A stretch of DNA of 64,000 nt from Gammaproteobacteria bacterium (GTDB lineage: Bacteria; Pseudomonadota; Gammaproteobacteria; Enterobacterales; Alteromonadaceae): the NCBI GenBank assembly GCA_018825965.1, contig JAHKAA010000050.1:186001-250000 (forward strand). The letters run 5' to 3'. The translations under genes and the position numbers were made by a program. The notes beneath the pieces were generated by a model that worked only from the letters and a program-made list of their open reading frames with translations, searched no databases and was not told where the DNA came from. Below are positions 55,770-64,000 of this stretch, in pieces (positions within the stretch are counted from its first letter, which is position 1; each line of letters begins with the position of its first letter).

Positions 55770-57022
55770 TGCAGTTGGCAAGAGCCAGTTTATGGAACCG
55801 CAAAGGCACAGTGCTGATGACTGTTATTTCGTTAACCATCAGTATCGCCTTGTTATTGGGTATTGATCATATCCGTCATGAAGCCAAAAGCAGTTTTACC
55901 AGCACTGTATCAGGCACAGATTTAATTGTAGGTGCCCGTTCCAGCCAACTGAACTTATTGTTGTATTCCGTATTTCGTATTGGCAATGCCACCAATAATA
56001 TCGGCTGGAAGAATTATCAGCAGGTAAAAACTCATCCGCAGGTGGCCTGGAGTATTCCGCTTTCTTTAGGAGACTCTCACCGGGGTTATAGGGTGATAGG
56101 CACCAACGAAGATTACTTTAAGTTTTATCAGTATGGTGAAAAACATCCGCTGAAACTGGCAGAGGGCAAAGTTTTTGCAGGCGTCTATCAGGCGGTTTTG
56201 GGTTCTGTGGTCGCACAAAAACTCGGTTACACATTGGGCGAACAAATCATTTTGTCGCATGGTGTTGGCAGCGTCAGTTTTGCTCAGCACAAAGACAAGC
56301 CTTTTGAAGTGGTAGGTATTCTGGCTCCAACCGGTACTCCTGTGGATCAGAGCGTGCATATACCGCTTGAAGGCATTGAAGCTATTCATTTGGGCTGGCA
56401 AGGTGGTGGTATGCCTGCGCCAGGCCGGAGTGTCAGTACTGAACAAAGCCTGACTATGGATTTAGAGCCTAAAGTCATTACCGCTTATATGCTGGGGCTA
56501 ACATCTAAAATGGCAACTTTTGCGGTACAACGCCAGTTGAATGAATTTAAAGGAGAGCCATTGTCCGCCATTTTGCCTGGGGTTGCTTTAGCTGAGCTGT
56601 GGCAAATGCTTAGCATGGTGGAGAATATGTTACTGCTGATCACAGTGTTAGTGATAGTGGCGACTCTGGTGGGTATAGTGACCACCTTGCTGGCGGGGTT
56701 AAAAGAACGTCAACGTGAAATGGCGATATTACGTGCTGTAGGTGCGCCGGCTGCCACAGTATTTTTGCTGATCGAGCTTGAGTTGTTGCTAATGGCGTTA
56801 TTATCCATAGGTTCTGCTTTTGTGATTTTAGTGGCTGGCCTCTGGGGCTTCCGTGAATTATTAGCCAGTCAGTACGGGCTTTTTATCAGCATTAATCCAT
56901 GGCATGACCAAACCGCATTGTTACTGACAGCTGTGCTTGGTCTGACCTTATTGTTGGGCGCTATTCCTGCCTTTTTAGCCTATCGCAGAGCGTTGGCTTC
57001 AGGACTGATGGTCAGGTTATGA
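55763..57022 (+). CDS. FtsX-like ABC permease, zinc-uptake associated
   Basis: This 419-residue inner-membrane protein has a first membrane segment near residues 17-35, a periplasmic MacB-like domain (about 40-280) and three C-terminal membrane helices (about 290-315, 345-370, 385-410) with the FtsX-type LKERQREMAILRAVGA motif. MacB-type permeases act on periplasmic or lipoprotein cargo rather than forming a channel, so in the zinc setting it might work on the ZrgA or DUF3299 proteins; this is inferred. It completes the ATPase-permease pair. Confidence 0.87.
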   Translation: MLMQLARASLWNRKGTVLMTVISLTISIALLLGIDHIRHEAKSSFTSTVSGTDLIVGARSSQLNLLLYSVFRIGNATNNIGWKNYQQVKTHPQVAWSIPLSLGDSHRGYRVIGTNEDYFKFYQYGEKHPLKLAEGKVFAGVYQAVLGSVVAQKLGYTLGEQIILSHGVGSVSFAQHKDKPFEVVGILAPTGTPVDQSVHIPLEGIEAIHLGWQGGGMPAPGRSVSTEQSLTMDLEPKVITAYMLGLTSKMATFAVQRQLNEFKGEPLSAILPGVALAELWQMLSMVENMLLLITVLVIVATLVGIVTTLLAGLKERQREMAILRAVGAPAATVFLLIELELLLMALLSIGSAFVILVAGLWGFRELLASQYGLFISINPWHDQTALLLTAVLGLTLLLGAIPAFLAYRRALASGLMVRL

Positions 57023-57178
57023 CTGTTGTGGGCATATCCGTTTTGGTTTATGCCCAATTTTTGTTGTTGTTTTAATCACATAGCGTACAAATTTCCTGGC
57101 AAATTTGTATTTCCCGCTGGGATTTGTTTAATCATTTGTTATAGTAGAACTGCATCTACCATAGAACAATGACTGAGC

Positions 57179-58834
57179 ATGACTGCAGAGCAATCCAAAT
57201 TAGAGCAACAACTGGCCAGGCTTCACCATCAATATATGGAGCGGTTGCAAGCCGATATTCCTGTTTTAGCCTCTGAGGTTGGAACCCTGGTGACCTTATC
57301 TGTTCAGTCAGACTGGCGTTCAGTCGTGCTGCCACTTAAACATAAATTTCATACCCTGGCGGGTTCTGCCGGTACTTTTGGTTTGCCGCAGTTAGGCAAA
57401 CTGGCGAAGAAGCTGGAATTGCAGCTAAAAGACTGGATGGCTGCGGAATTTCCGCCTGAATTGTCAGAAATTAACAGCTTTATGGCGATTTTCCAGCAAG
57501 TGCAATACGCCCATCAAAGTGGACACCAGGTGATGAGTCTGACGTCAGCGAGGCTCGATCTGATACATGATCAGCAAGCTTTGATTTATGTTTTAGAAGA
57601 TGACGAAGAAACGGCACAACATCTGACCCTGACTCTTGCCACTTTTGGTTATCAGATCCAAAGCTACAGACGCATTGCTGAATTAGATCTGGCGCTGAAA
57701 ACGAAGTTGCCTGAAGCATTAATTCTGGATATCACCTTGCCGGATGAAGAACAAACCGGTCTGGATTATATTGCTGAATTTCAGCAAAGTTTAGATGAAG
57801 CTTTACCTGTGCTGGTATTAACCAGTCATGACAGCTTTGAACATCACTTGCAGGCCGTGCGTATTGGCGCTCAGGGCTACTTTGTGAAGCCTTTAAATAC
57901 CACAGCGCTGGAAGCCCGCTTACAACGTTTATTGGCGGTAAGGCGGCGTGAAGCCTTCAGAGTGCTGATAGTGGATGATGATCAGCTGTTGGCTGAACAT
58001 TATGCTTTAGTGCTGCAAGGCGCTGGTTTGCGTGCTGAGATTTTGCTGGACCCTTCACAAATTTATGATGGCCTGAGCCGTTTCCGTCCAGATGTTATTT
58101 TGCTGGATGTACTGATGCCGGGTTGTTCAGGCCCTGAACTGGCTCAGCTGATCCGTTTACAGGATGAATGGCTGAGTGTGCCTATTATTTATTTGTCCTC
58201 AGAAACAGATGGTGAACGTCAACTGGCGGCCTTAGTGAAAGGGGGCGATGATTTCCTGACTAAACCTATCACAGACACTGCGTTAATAGTGGCCGTTTTT
58301 GCCAGAGCGCAACGCGCCAGACAACTGGCCGATATGATGACAAAAGACAGCTTAACTGGTTTATTACAACACGCCAGAGTAAAAGAGCGGCTGAGTCATG
58401 AACTGCAACGCAGTGAACGTACAGGCGAGCCTTTAAGTGTGGTGATGCTGGATATCGACCACTTTAAAAAGGTGAATGATAACTATGGTCACCTGACAGG
58501 GGATCAGGTGATCAGCAGTTTAGCCAACTTACTGAAGCAGCAATTGCGTAAAACCGACATTATTGGCCGTTATGGCGGCGAAGAGTTTTTATTAATTTTA
58601 CCTGACTGTAATCAGCAGCAAGCTTTTGGTCTGGTTGAGCAGCTACGACAGTCTTTTGCCAGCTTGCCTTTTAGTTTTGATTACCAGACTTTCCACTGTA
58701 CTTTCAGTGCCGGTATATGCCAGGCGACAGTCACAGATCAGACGGATCAACTGATCGATCAGGCCGATAAAGCCTTGTACGCCTCTAAACATGCAGGGCG
58801 AAATCAGACCCAATTGTATCAGGCTCCTGCTTAG
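57179..58834 (+). CDS. Hpt-REC-REC-GGDEF diguanylate cyclase
   Basis: The 551 residues comprise an N-terminal Hpt domain with phospho-accepting His in HKFHTLAGSAGTFGLPQLGKLAKKLE (about 56-81), REC1 (about 136-245, Asp in LILDITLPDEEQTG), REC2 (about 260-375, acidic VDDDQ and Asp in ILLDVLMPGCSG), and a GGDEF domain with DSLTGLLQHARV, DIDHFKKVNDNYGH and the active site GRYGGEEF (about 468-475). RKTD five residues before GGEEF is the product-inhibition I-site. It should make c-di-GMP under phosphorelay control. The partner kinase may be the convergent gene at 58851. Confidence 0.92.
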   Translation: MTAEQSKLEQQLARLHHQYMERLQADIPVLASEVGTLVTLSVQSDWRSVVLPLKHKFHTLAGSAGTFGLPQLGKLAKKLELQLKDWMAAEFPPELSEINSFMAIFQQVQYAHQSGHQVMSLTSARLDLIHDQQALIYVLEDDEETAQHLTLTLATFGYQIQSYRRIAELDLALKTKLPEALILDITLPDEEQTGLDYIAEFQQSLDEALPVLVLTSHDSFEHHLQAVRIGAQGYFVKPLNTTALEARLQRLLAVRRREAFRVLIVDDDQLLAEHYALVLQGAGLRAEILLDPSQIYDGLSRFRPDVILLDVLMPGCSGPELAQLIRLQDEWLSVPIIYLSSETDGERQLAALVKGGDDFLTKPITDTALIVAVFARAQRARQLADMMTKDSLTGLLQHARVKERLSHELQRSERTGEPLSVVMLDIDHFKKVNDNYGHLTGDQVISSLANLLKQQLRKTDIIGRYGGEEFLLILPDCNQQQAFGLVEQLRQSFASLPFSFDYQTFHCTFSAGICQATVTDQTDQLIDQADKALYASKHAGRNQTQLYQAPA

Positions 58835-58850
58835 CTGCAGCCCTAAGTCA

Positions 58851-61800
58851 CTACTGAGTTGGAGGCAGTAAATTTTTTAACTGCTGTAATAAGGCGGGTA
58901 AGTCGATTCTGCTTTTCGCTAACACTAAATCCACCTGATGCCGCTGCGCCTGATTTAACTCCTGGGCTGACCAAATCACCACTGGGGTTTGTGGTTGCCG
59001 AACCGCTAATTCAGGTAACAACTCCAGCCCTGAGCCATCAGGCAAACCTATATCCAGTATGACTAAATCAAATCTTTGATTGTTGAGCAGCTGTAAGGCT
59101 GATTTAACACTGGTAGCTTGCACAGAGAACGCAAAATCAGCCAGGTGCACCGCCAGTATCTGGCCCAGGTGCGGATCATCTTCCACATGTAAAATCCGGG
59201 TGCTGTGTTTTTTATCTGCCCCTAATAATAATTCCAGCTTTGCAAGCAAGGAGGAAGGGGACACTGGTTTATCCAGCCAATCCAGCGCATGGATGCCACC
59301 TAATAACTGAGTATGGTTGTCTTTGGATTCTGAACTGACGATCAATACAGGAGTGGTTTGATACTGGCTGCGACTGCGCAGTTCGGCAAAAAGAGCTGAA
59401 CCATGGCCATCGGGCAAGTTCAGATCCAGTGTAATAGCCTGATACAGGTCCTGATCCAAAGCGGCTATTGCTTCTTTCAGGGTTGCAGCACAATGGCTCT
59501 GATAGCCCTGACTATGCAGCAGTTGCATAATAAATCCGGCGACATGGGGATCATCTTCCACCACCAGTATTTTCGGTTTATTCAGGCTGGCTTGTCTGGC
59601 CTCTGCAAAGCTCAGATAGAAGCAACTGCCTTTTGGTGCCAGGTTATAAAAGCCCACTTTGCCATCCATATGTTCGGTCAGCTCTTTGACTATAGATAAA
59701 CCCAGGCCAGTACCTTCGCTTTTTCTGCTGTCAGCACCATCAGCTTGCGAAAACTTCTCAAAAATAAAAGCTTTAAATTCATCGGAGATGCCTGGCCCCT
59801 GGTCTTCTACCTCAATCCGAACCTGAGCTTCGTGCAGTATGGATCGTACTTTAACGACTGAACCCGCCGGGGAAAATTTGGCTGCATTAGATAATAAATT
59901 CGCCATGATCTGCTGAAATCTCATCGCATCCACCATCACCAGGGTGTCCTGCGTTTCAGAGAGTTGGAGTTGAACCTCGTATTTAGCAGCATAAGGCTGA
60001 TTACTTTGTACAGCCTTGTCCAGCAGATCAGAAACAAGGCACAAGCTCATATCAAAATGCATTTTACCTGCCACCAGTTTATCTATATCCAGCAAGTCGT
60101 TAATTAACTGGCTCAGTCTGGCGCTGTTATCTTTGGCTATATCCAGCATAGAGACCATAGCGCCTGGCACAGGGCCCAGCACACCACCAGTGACCAACGC
60201 CAGAGAGCCGGAAATAGAGGTCAGTGGAGTGCGTAGTTCATGGCTGACCATAGAGACAAATTGGTTTTTCATTTGCTCAATGCGGCGACGCTCAGTGATA
60301 TCCTGAATAATGGACCAGATTTGTTGTTCACCTTCATGGTTTTGGATCAGTACTCCGGTAACAGATACAGGCACTAAGTGCCCGTCATAGTGCAATAATT
60401 CATGTTCCTGTGGCCCATAGCGGCCATAATGCTGCAGCTGCGTTATATGCTCGTTTGCCAGAGTGGCGTAGTCGACAAATGATGGTTTTTGATCACAGTC
60501 CCCCAGAGTCTGATAACCCAGCATGCGGTAAAACTCAGGGTTTGCCTCAAGAAAAACACCATCGGTAAAACGGTTCAGCACTATAGCCAGTGGTGCCATC
60601 TGGTACAAAGAAGATAACTTTTGCTGGCTTGAGCTTAAGGCTTGTAAGGCTTCGTGTTGCGAAGACACATCCCAGATAAAGCCATCTATATATAAGAGTT
60701 CACCCTGTTCATCAAACACACCCTGACCCAGCTCCTGTACCCAGCGCAAGCTGCCATCTTTATGATAGAGCCGGTATTCCACACTAAAACGTTGTTTATT
60801 GGCCAAAGCCTGCTGCACAGCATTGTTGGTTTTTTCCGCATCATCCGGATGATAAAGTTTGCCAAAATTCATCTCTTTGCTGCGGATGAGCTGTTGGGCT
60901 TTATAACCCGTCAGTGCAAATACTTCGTCACTGATAAAAAGCATGGTCCAGTTGGCGTCGTTACGGCATCTGTAGACCACACCAGGCAAGTTATCCAACA
61001 TAGAGCGGTAACGTTGTTCGCTCATCAGCAGGGCATGATTTAAATGCTCCAGCTGGGTTACATCAATAGCGACACCCAAAAAACCACGGATATTGTTTTG
61101 TTCGTCGCGCATGGCCGACACACTCAGCCGTACTTGTTTTCGTTCGCCATTTTTGCAAATGTAAGTCCACTGCCTGGTTTCACTCTGACCTTGTTTTGCC
61201 TGGTAGACAAAGACGTCGAAGCCCTGAATGTTCTGCTGATGATTTTTACTCAGTAGCTGGCCCTGAGCTTCAACTTCTGCCGGATCGTGAAACAAGGCAG
61301 GGCTATGCTGACCCACCAGTTCGTCTGCGCTGTAGCCCAGCATACGTTCAGCCCCTGTGTTAAACAGCTGAATGGTGCCGCCCGGGTCTGTCGATATCAG
61401 TGCTACTTCTGTAGAGGAGTCAATAATGGCTTGCAGCCAGGAGCGGGTTTGCAGAATTTCGGTTTCTTTTTCTAATGCTTGTGTGACATCTGTGTGCACA
61501 CCAAACATCAACAGTGGCTGACCATCACTGGTCCTGCTCATTACTTTCCCTATGGCATGGATCCATACCCAATGCCCATCCTGATGCCTCATTCTGAATT
61601 TGCTGTCGTAGTAAGGACTTTGTTGGGCGAAATGCTGGCTCAGTAAGTGTTTAGACTGAAGTAAATCGTCCGGATGAGTGAGCTCAGCCCACAAGCTAAC
61701 CGAAGTACAAGCTTGTGATTGCAGTCCCAGAAGTTCAAACCAGCGTTGGTTATAAACAGTAGTTCCTGTCTGGACATTCCACTCCCAGGTGCCCAGGTTG

Positions 61801-62705
61801 GAGCCATTGATAATGGCGTCCATCCGGTCGTGTTCCCGTTTGATTTGAGCTTGTTGCTGATGCACTTCAGTTACGTTGGCAGCAATAATTAAGATGCTTT
61901 CCACTTTTGCATTTTGATTTTTTTGCGGCACAAAATTGACTTCAAAAACCTGACCGCTGGCTGGTTTTGCATAAAAATGTACTTGTTCCCCAGCCAGGCA
62001 AAGATCCAGTGAGGGTTTGGCTTCTGCAAAAGGGGCTTCGCCAAAAACTTCAAGAATAGTTTTTCCCAACATTTTATCGGGTTCAAGATCAAACCAGTCG
62101 GCATACTTGTGGTTACAAAATAAGTAACGAAAATCTGTATCCACCTGGCCTAATAACAGGGGAGCATGTTCTATCACTGTGGTTAAAGTACGTTGTTGCA
62201 GATAATAAAGTTCAGCCTTTTGCCGTGCTTCTAATAGCTGCACCGCCTGTATACCAAGCAATGTCAGGCCGTGTTGTTGTTGTGGCGTCAGTTCCCTTTT
62301 TTTGGTGTCCACCACACACAAAGTGCCAAGCACAGCTCCATTACTTAAGGTCAGTGGAGTACCGGCATATAAACGTATGCCTTCGGCTTTTATTACATCA
62401 GGGTTGTCGGCAAAACGAGGATCTGCGCTGGCATCTGTGACATAAGTCAGAGTATCCGGCTCTAAGATACTGTGGGCACAAAAGGAAATATCTCTGGAGG
62501 TTTGATGATGATCAAAACCAATTTTGGCTTTAAACCATTGCCTGTCTTTATCCACCAGCGTCAGCAAGGCACAAGGTGTCTGGCAAATATGACTGGCTAA
62601 TTGTACCAATGCATCAAAGGCCGCCTCAGGAGCTGTATCAAGAATGTTCAGTGAATACAGAGTGGTTAAACGTTGTGCTTCATTGGGTGGAAAAGCTGCC
62701 CGCAT
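58851..62705 (-). CDS. Hybrid sensor histidine kinase, GAF-PAS(5)-HisKA-HATPase-REC-REC
   Basis: This very large kinase has about 1284 residues. It starts with a GAF domain (about 10-165, ICQTPCALLTLVDKDRQWFKAKIGFD), then five PAS/PAC units (about 175-815), a HisKA box with phospho-His in SMVSHELRTPLTSISG, ATP-lid motifs (NLLSNAAKFSPAG, VEDQGPGI, EGTGLGLSIVKEL) and two REC domains with Asp in TLDLNLPDGHG and ILDIGLPDGSG. No membrane helix is visible, so it senses an internal signal, perhaps redox, light or a ligand. ATG 62705 (MRAAFPPNE) follows GGAA; the frame extends to 62747. It is convergent with the Hpt-REC-REC-GGDEF gene, 16 bases away. Confidence 0.92.
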   Translation of the reverse strand: MRAAFPPNEAQRLTTLYSLNILDTAPEAAFDALVQLASHICQTPCALLTLVDKDRQWFKAKIGFDHHQTSRDISFCAHSILEPDTLTYVTDASADPRFADNPDVIKAEGIRLYAGTPLTLSNGAVLGTLCVVDTKKRELTPQQQHGLTLLGIQAVQLLEARQKAELYYLQQRTLTTVIEHAPLLLGQVDTDFRYLFCNHKYADWFDLEPDKMLGKTILEVFGEAPFAEAKPSLDLCLAGEQVHFYAKPASGQVFEVNFVPQKNQNAKVESILIIAANVTEVHQQQAQIKREHDRMDAIINGSNLGTWEWNVQTGTTVYNQRWFELLGLQSQACTSVSLWAELTHPDDLLQSKHLLSQHFAQQSPYYDSKFRMRHQDGHWVWIHAIGKVMSRTSDGQPLLMFGVHTDVTQALEKETEILQTRSWLQAIIDSSTEVALISTDPGGTIQLFNTGAERMLGYSADELVGQHSPALFHDPAEVEAQGQLLSKNHQQNIQGFDVFVYQAKQGQSETRQWTYICKNGERKQVRLSVSAMRDEQNNIRGFLGVAIDVTQLEHLNHALLMSEQRYRSMLDNLPGVVYRCRNDANWTMLFISDEVFALTGYKAQQLIRSKEMNFGKLYHPDDAEKTNNAVQQALANKQRFSVEYRLYHKDGSLRWVQELGQGVFDEQGELLYIDGFIWDVSSQHEALQALSSSQQKLSSLYQMAPLAIVLNRFTDGVFLEANPEFYRMLGYQTLGDCDQKPSFVDYATLANEHITQLQHYGRYGPQEHELLHYDGHLVPVSVTGVLIQNHEGEQQIWSIIQDITERRRIEQMKNQFVSMVSHELRTPLTSISGSLALVTGGVLGPVPGAMVSMLDIAKDNSARLSQLINDLLDIDKLVAGKMHFDMSLCLVSDLLDKAVQSNQPYAAKYEVQLQLSETQDTLVMVDAMRFQQIMANLLSNAAKFSPAGSVVKVRSILHEAQVRIEVEDQGPGISDEFKAFIFEKFSQADGADSRKSEGTGLGLSIVKELTEHMDGKVGFYNLAPKGSCFYLSFAEARQASLNKPKILVVEDDPHVAGFIMQLLHSQGYQSHCAATLKEAIAALDQDLYQAITLDLNLPDGHGSALFAELRSRSQYQTTPVLIVSSESKDNHTQLLGGIHALDWLDKPVSPSSLLAKLELLLGADKKHSTRILHVEDDPHLGQILAVHLADFAFSVQATSVKSALQLLNNQRFDLVILDIGLPDGSGLELLPELAVRQPQTPVVIWSAQELNQAQRHQVDLVLAKSRIDLPALLQQLKNLLPPTQ

Positions 62706-63086
62706 AACAAATTCCAGACAATAGATATGAATTGAGTGTAACTGCAAATTCAGAAGCTTTTAAACAAAAAGAAGAAACAAAGCATGTATTTAGCAATTTA
62801 ATACTGGAACAAGGGTAAAACTGTGTTCCGTCTGCTTGTGGTACGCTGACTTGTTGTAAAGAAAGGAAAATTGGCAGTGTTTAAAAAAGCGATGCGTGGC
62901 TTTTTTTCAGTCTCTGAGAAAAGGTGAGTCCGCATATAACTCAGTCTGCAGTGGATTTGGCTGAAATTTCGACAAAGTGACATGACAAAAACAACAAAGT
63001 CGACGAGCATGGGGTTTGAAGGCAAGAAATTGAGGCGGCTGACAGAGCTCGCTATTCTGGCAAGGTCACTACCAAAGGGAGTTTTT
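62706..63086. other. Intergenic region between the hybrid kinase and the esterase
   Basis: This 381-base AT-rich stretch separates divergent genes and should contain both promoters. I see a TATAAC at 62935-62940 that could be a -10 box for the esterase, without a matching -35. The frame upstream of the esterase ATG (62982-63086) is open but polar and basic, and looks like leader rather than protein. No RNA gene or repeat was recognised. Confidence 0.5.
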
Positions 63087-63983
63087 ATGTTCTGCAAAAT
63101 TCTGTTTTTGTGTCTGATGTTATTGGTAAATGTTGCTGAAGCCTCAGAAGCGCAGCTGTTAAGGCAAGCTTATCAAAGCACAGTAGATGGTTTAAAGCGG
63201 CAGTATTTTGTTTATTTACCAGCGGGTTATGACCAAAAGGCTGAACAAAAATGGCCTGTACTGCTGTTTTTGCACGGCAATGGCGAAAGGGGCAATGGCC
63301 TGGATGAGCTGGATTACACTATGGTTCACGGCCCTTTGTATGAGGCATGGGTGCAAAAACGTGACCTGCCTTTTATTATGATAGTGCCACAATTGCATAT
63401 GTTTGATATGGGCAAGCTGCCTTATATTGCCAACCGCAGCAAAGCCGATATTCCCAAACGCTTAGCCGATGGCGTGCCTGCACGCCCTGTGATGTTTCCA
63501 TCCGATAAAGCCATAGCGCCAGCAAAAGTGGTCACTGATATATCGAAAGTGCCAGTGTTATTACCAGATGGCTGGGAGAGAGCTGAGCAGGATCTGCTGG
63601 CTATGCTTACCACAGTGCAAAAAAATTACAACACAGATGCTAAACGTCTTTATATCTCTGGCATCAGCTACGGTGGTTTTGGCACCTGGTATATGGCCAG
63701 CAAACACCCACAATTATTTGCAGCGGCTGCCCCTGTTGTGGCCTGGGGGCATCCGGATTTAATGCCACCTATAGCAGCAGCTAAGCTACCCCTCTGGGTG
63801 ATTGCTGCAGGCCGGGATTCAGCTATTAAGAAAGATAACTTTTATCCGGGCATAGAGAAGCTGCGCCAGTCAGGCCATACCAATGTGCGCTTTAGTATGC
63901 TGGAACAAGCCGAACACGACGCCTGGCGGCAAGTGTACGAAGGCTGGGATATTTATGGCTGGTTGCTGGCGCAGGGGAAGTGA
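63087..63983 (+). CDS. Secreted alpha/beta-hydrolase (esterase/depolymerase-like)
   Basis: The 298 residues comprise a signal peptide (MFCKILFLCLMLLVNVAEA, cleavage near residue 19) and an alpha/beta-hydrolase fold of the phospholipase/carboxylesterase or polyhydroxybutyrate-depolymerase type. The oxyanion region VLLFLHGNGERGNGLDELD, the nucleophile elbow ISGISYGGFGTWY, the Asp in VIAAGRDSAI and the His in EQAEHDAWRQVY form a complete triad. GGGAG precedes ATG 63087. It probably hydrolyses esters or polymers outside the cytoplasm. The substrate is unknown. Confidence 0.85.
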   Translation: MFCKILFLCLMLLVNVAEASEAQLLRQAYQSTVDGLKRQYFVYLPAGYDQKAEQKWPVLLFLHGNGERGNGLDELDYTMVHGPLYEAWVQKRDLPFIMIVPQLHMFDMGKLPYIANRSKADIPKRLADGVPARPVMFPSDKAIAPAKVVTDISKVPVLLPDGWERAEQDLLAMLTTVQKNYNTDAKRLYISGISYGGFGTWYMASKHPQLFAAAAPVVAWGHPDLMPPIAAAKLPLWVIAAGRDSAIKKDNFYPGIEKLRQSGHTNVRFSMLEQAEHDAWRQVYEGWDIYGWLLAQGK

Positions 63984-64000
63984 AGTAGGGTTTAGGTGAT

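Noticed and set aside
62982-63086. 35-codon extension ahead of the secreted esterase
   Set aside because: It would hide the signal peptide that begins at 63087, where a good ribosome site is found.

Overview
The window looks like a chromosomal segment of a free-living aerobic gammaproteobacterium of the Alteromonadales type, probably close to Rheinheimera or Alishewanella. This is inferred from protein resemblance and gene order; no rRNA is present to confirm it. Base composition is moderate. Nearly all of the 64 kb is coding, with about 51 genes, two of which continue or end near the window edges. I found no tRNA, rRNA, IS element, prophage or CRISPR array.

The left and middle parts carry classical housekeeping order. 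Positions 1-8502 hold a truncated DyP-like gene, an orphan solute-binding protein, then fldB / xerD-dsbC-recJ-prfB-lysS, the same order as in Escherichia coli, including the programmed +1 frameshift in prfB. Positions 11616-21916 hold pyrG-eno-(unknown)-ftsB-ispD-ispF-truD-surE-pcm-yqaA-nlpD-rpoS. Positions 30635-34869 hold mutS, pncC and recA, the last behind a clear LexA box. Positions 36058-40672 hold a MetJ-boxed metA-metH operon in which MetH is encoded as two proteins.

Accessory modules sit between these blocks. A P-loop ATPase paired with a STAND-related TPR protein lies between lysS and pyrG (8680-11412). A circularly permuted ATP-grasp / alpha-E / transglutaminase operon (22083-27918), a small unknown gene behind a sigma-54-type promoter, and a PhoD-like phosphatase separate rpoS from mutS. 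A PilZ protein, a TPR lipoprotein and an M28 peptidase follow metH.

From 43789 to 49505 a minus-strand cluster encodes three different photolyase/cryptochrome flavoproteins joined by ATGA overlaps (FeS-type, DASH-type and a third type), followed by an OsmC-pirin fusion. Divergent from it is a ZrgA-like zinc-uptake gene. Its usual partners (DUF3299 protein, ABC ATPase, FtsX permease) lie 4-7 kb away, separated by a TonB-dependent receptor and a sulfotransferase. The right end holds an Hpt-REC-REC-GGDEF protein convergent with a very large GAF-PAS hybrid kinase, a plausible phosphorelay to cyclic-di-GMP, and a secreted esterase.

The best candidates for poorly described biology are the ATPase/TPR pair, the three-photolyase operon, the interrupted zinc locus with its receptor and sulfotransferase, and the sigma-54-driven unknown gene. 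All functional statements rest on reading motifs by eye; no database search was possible.
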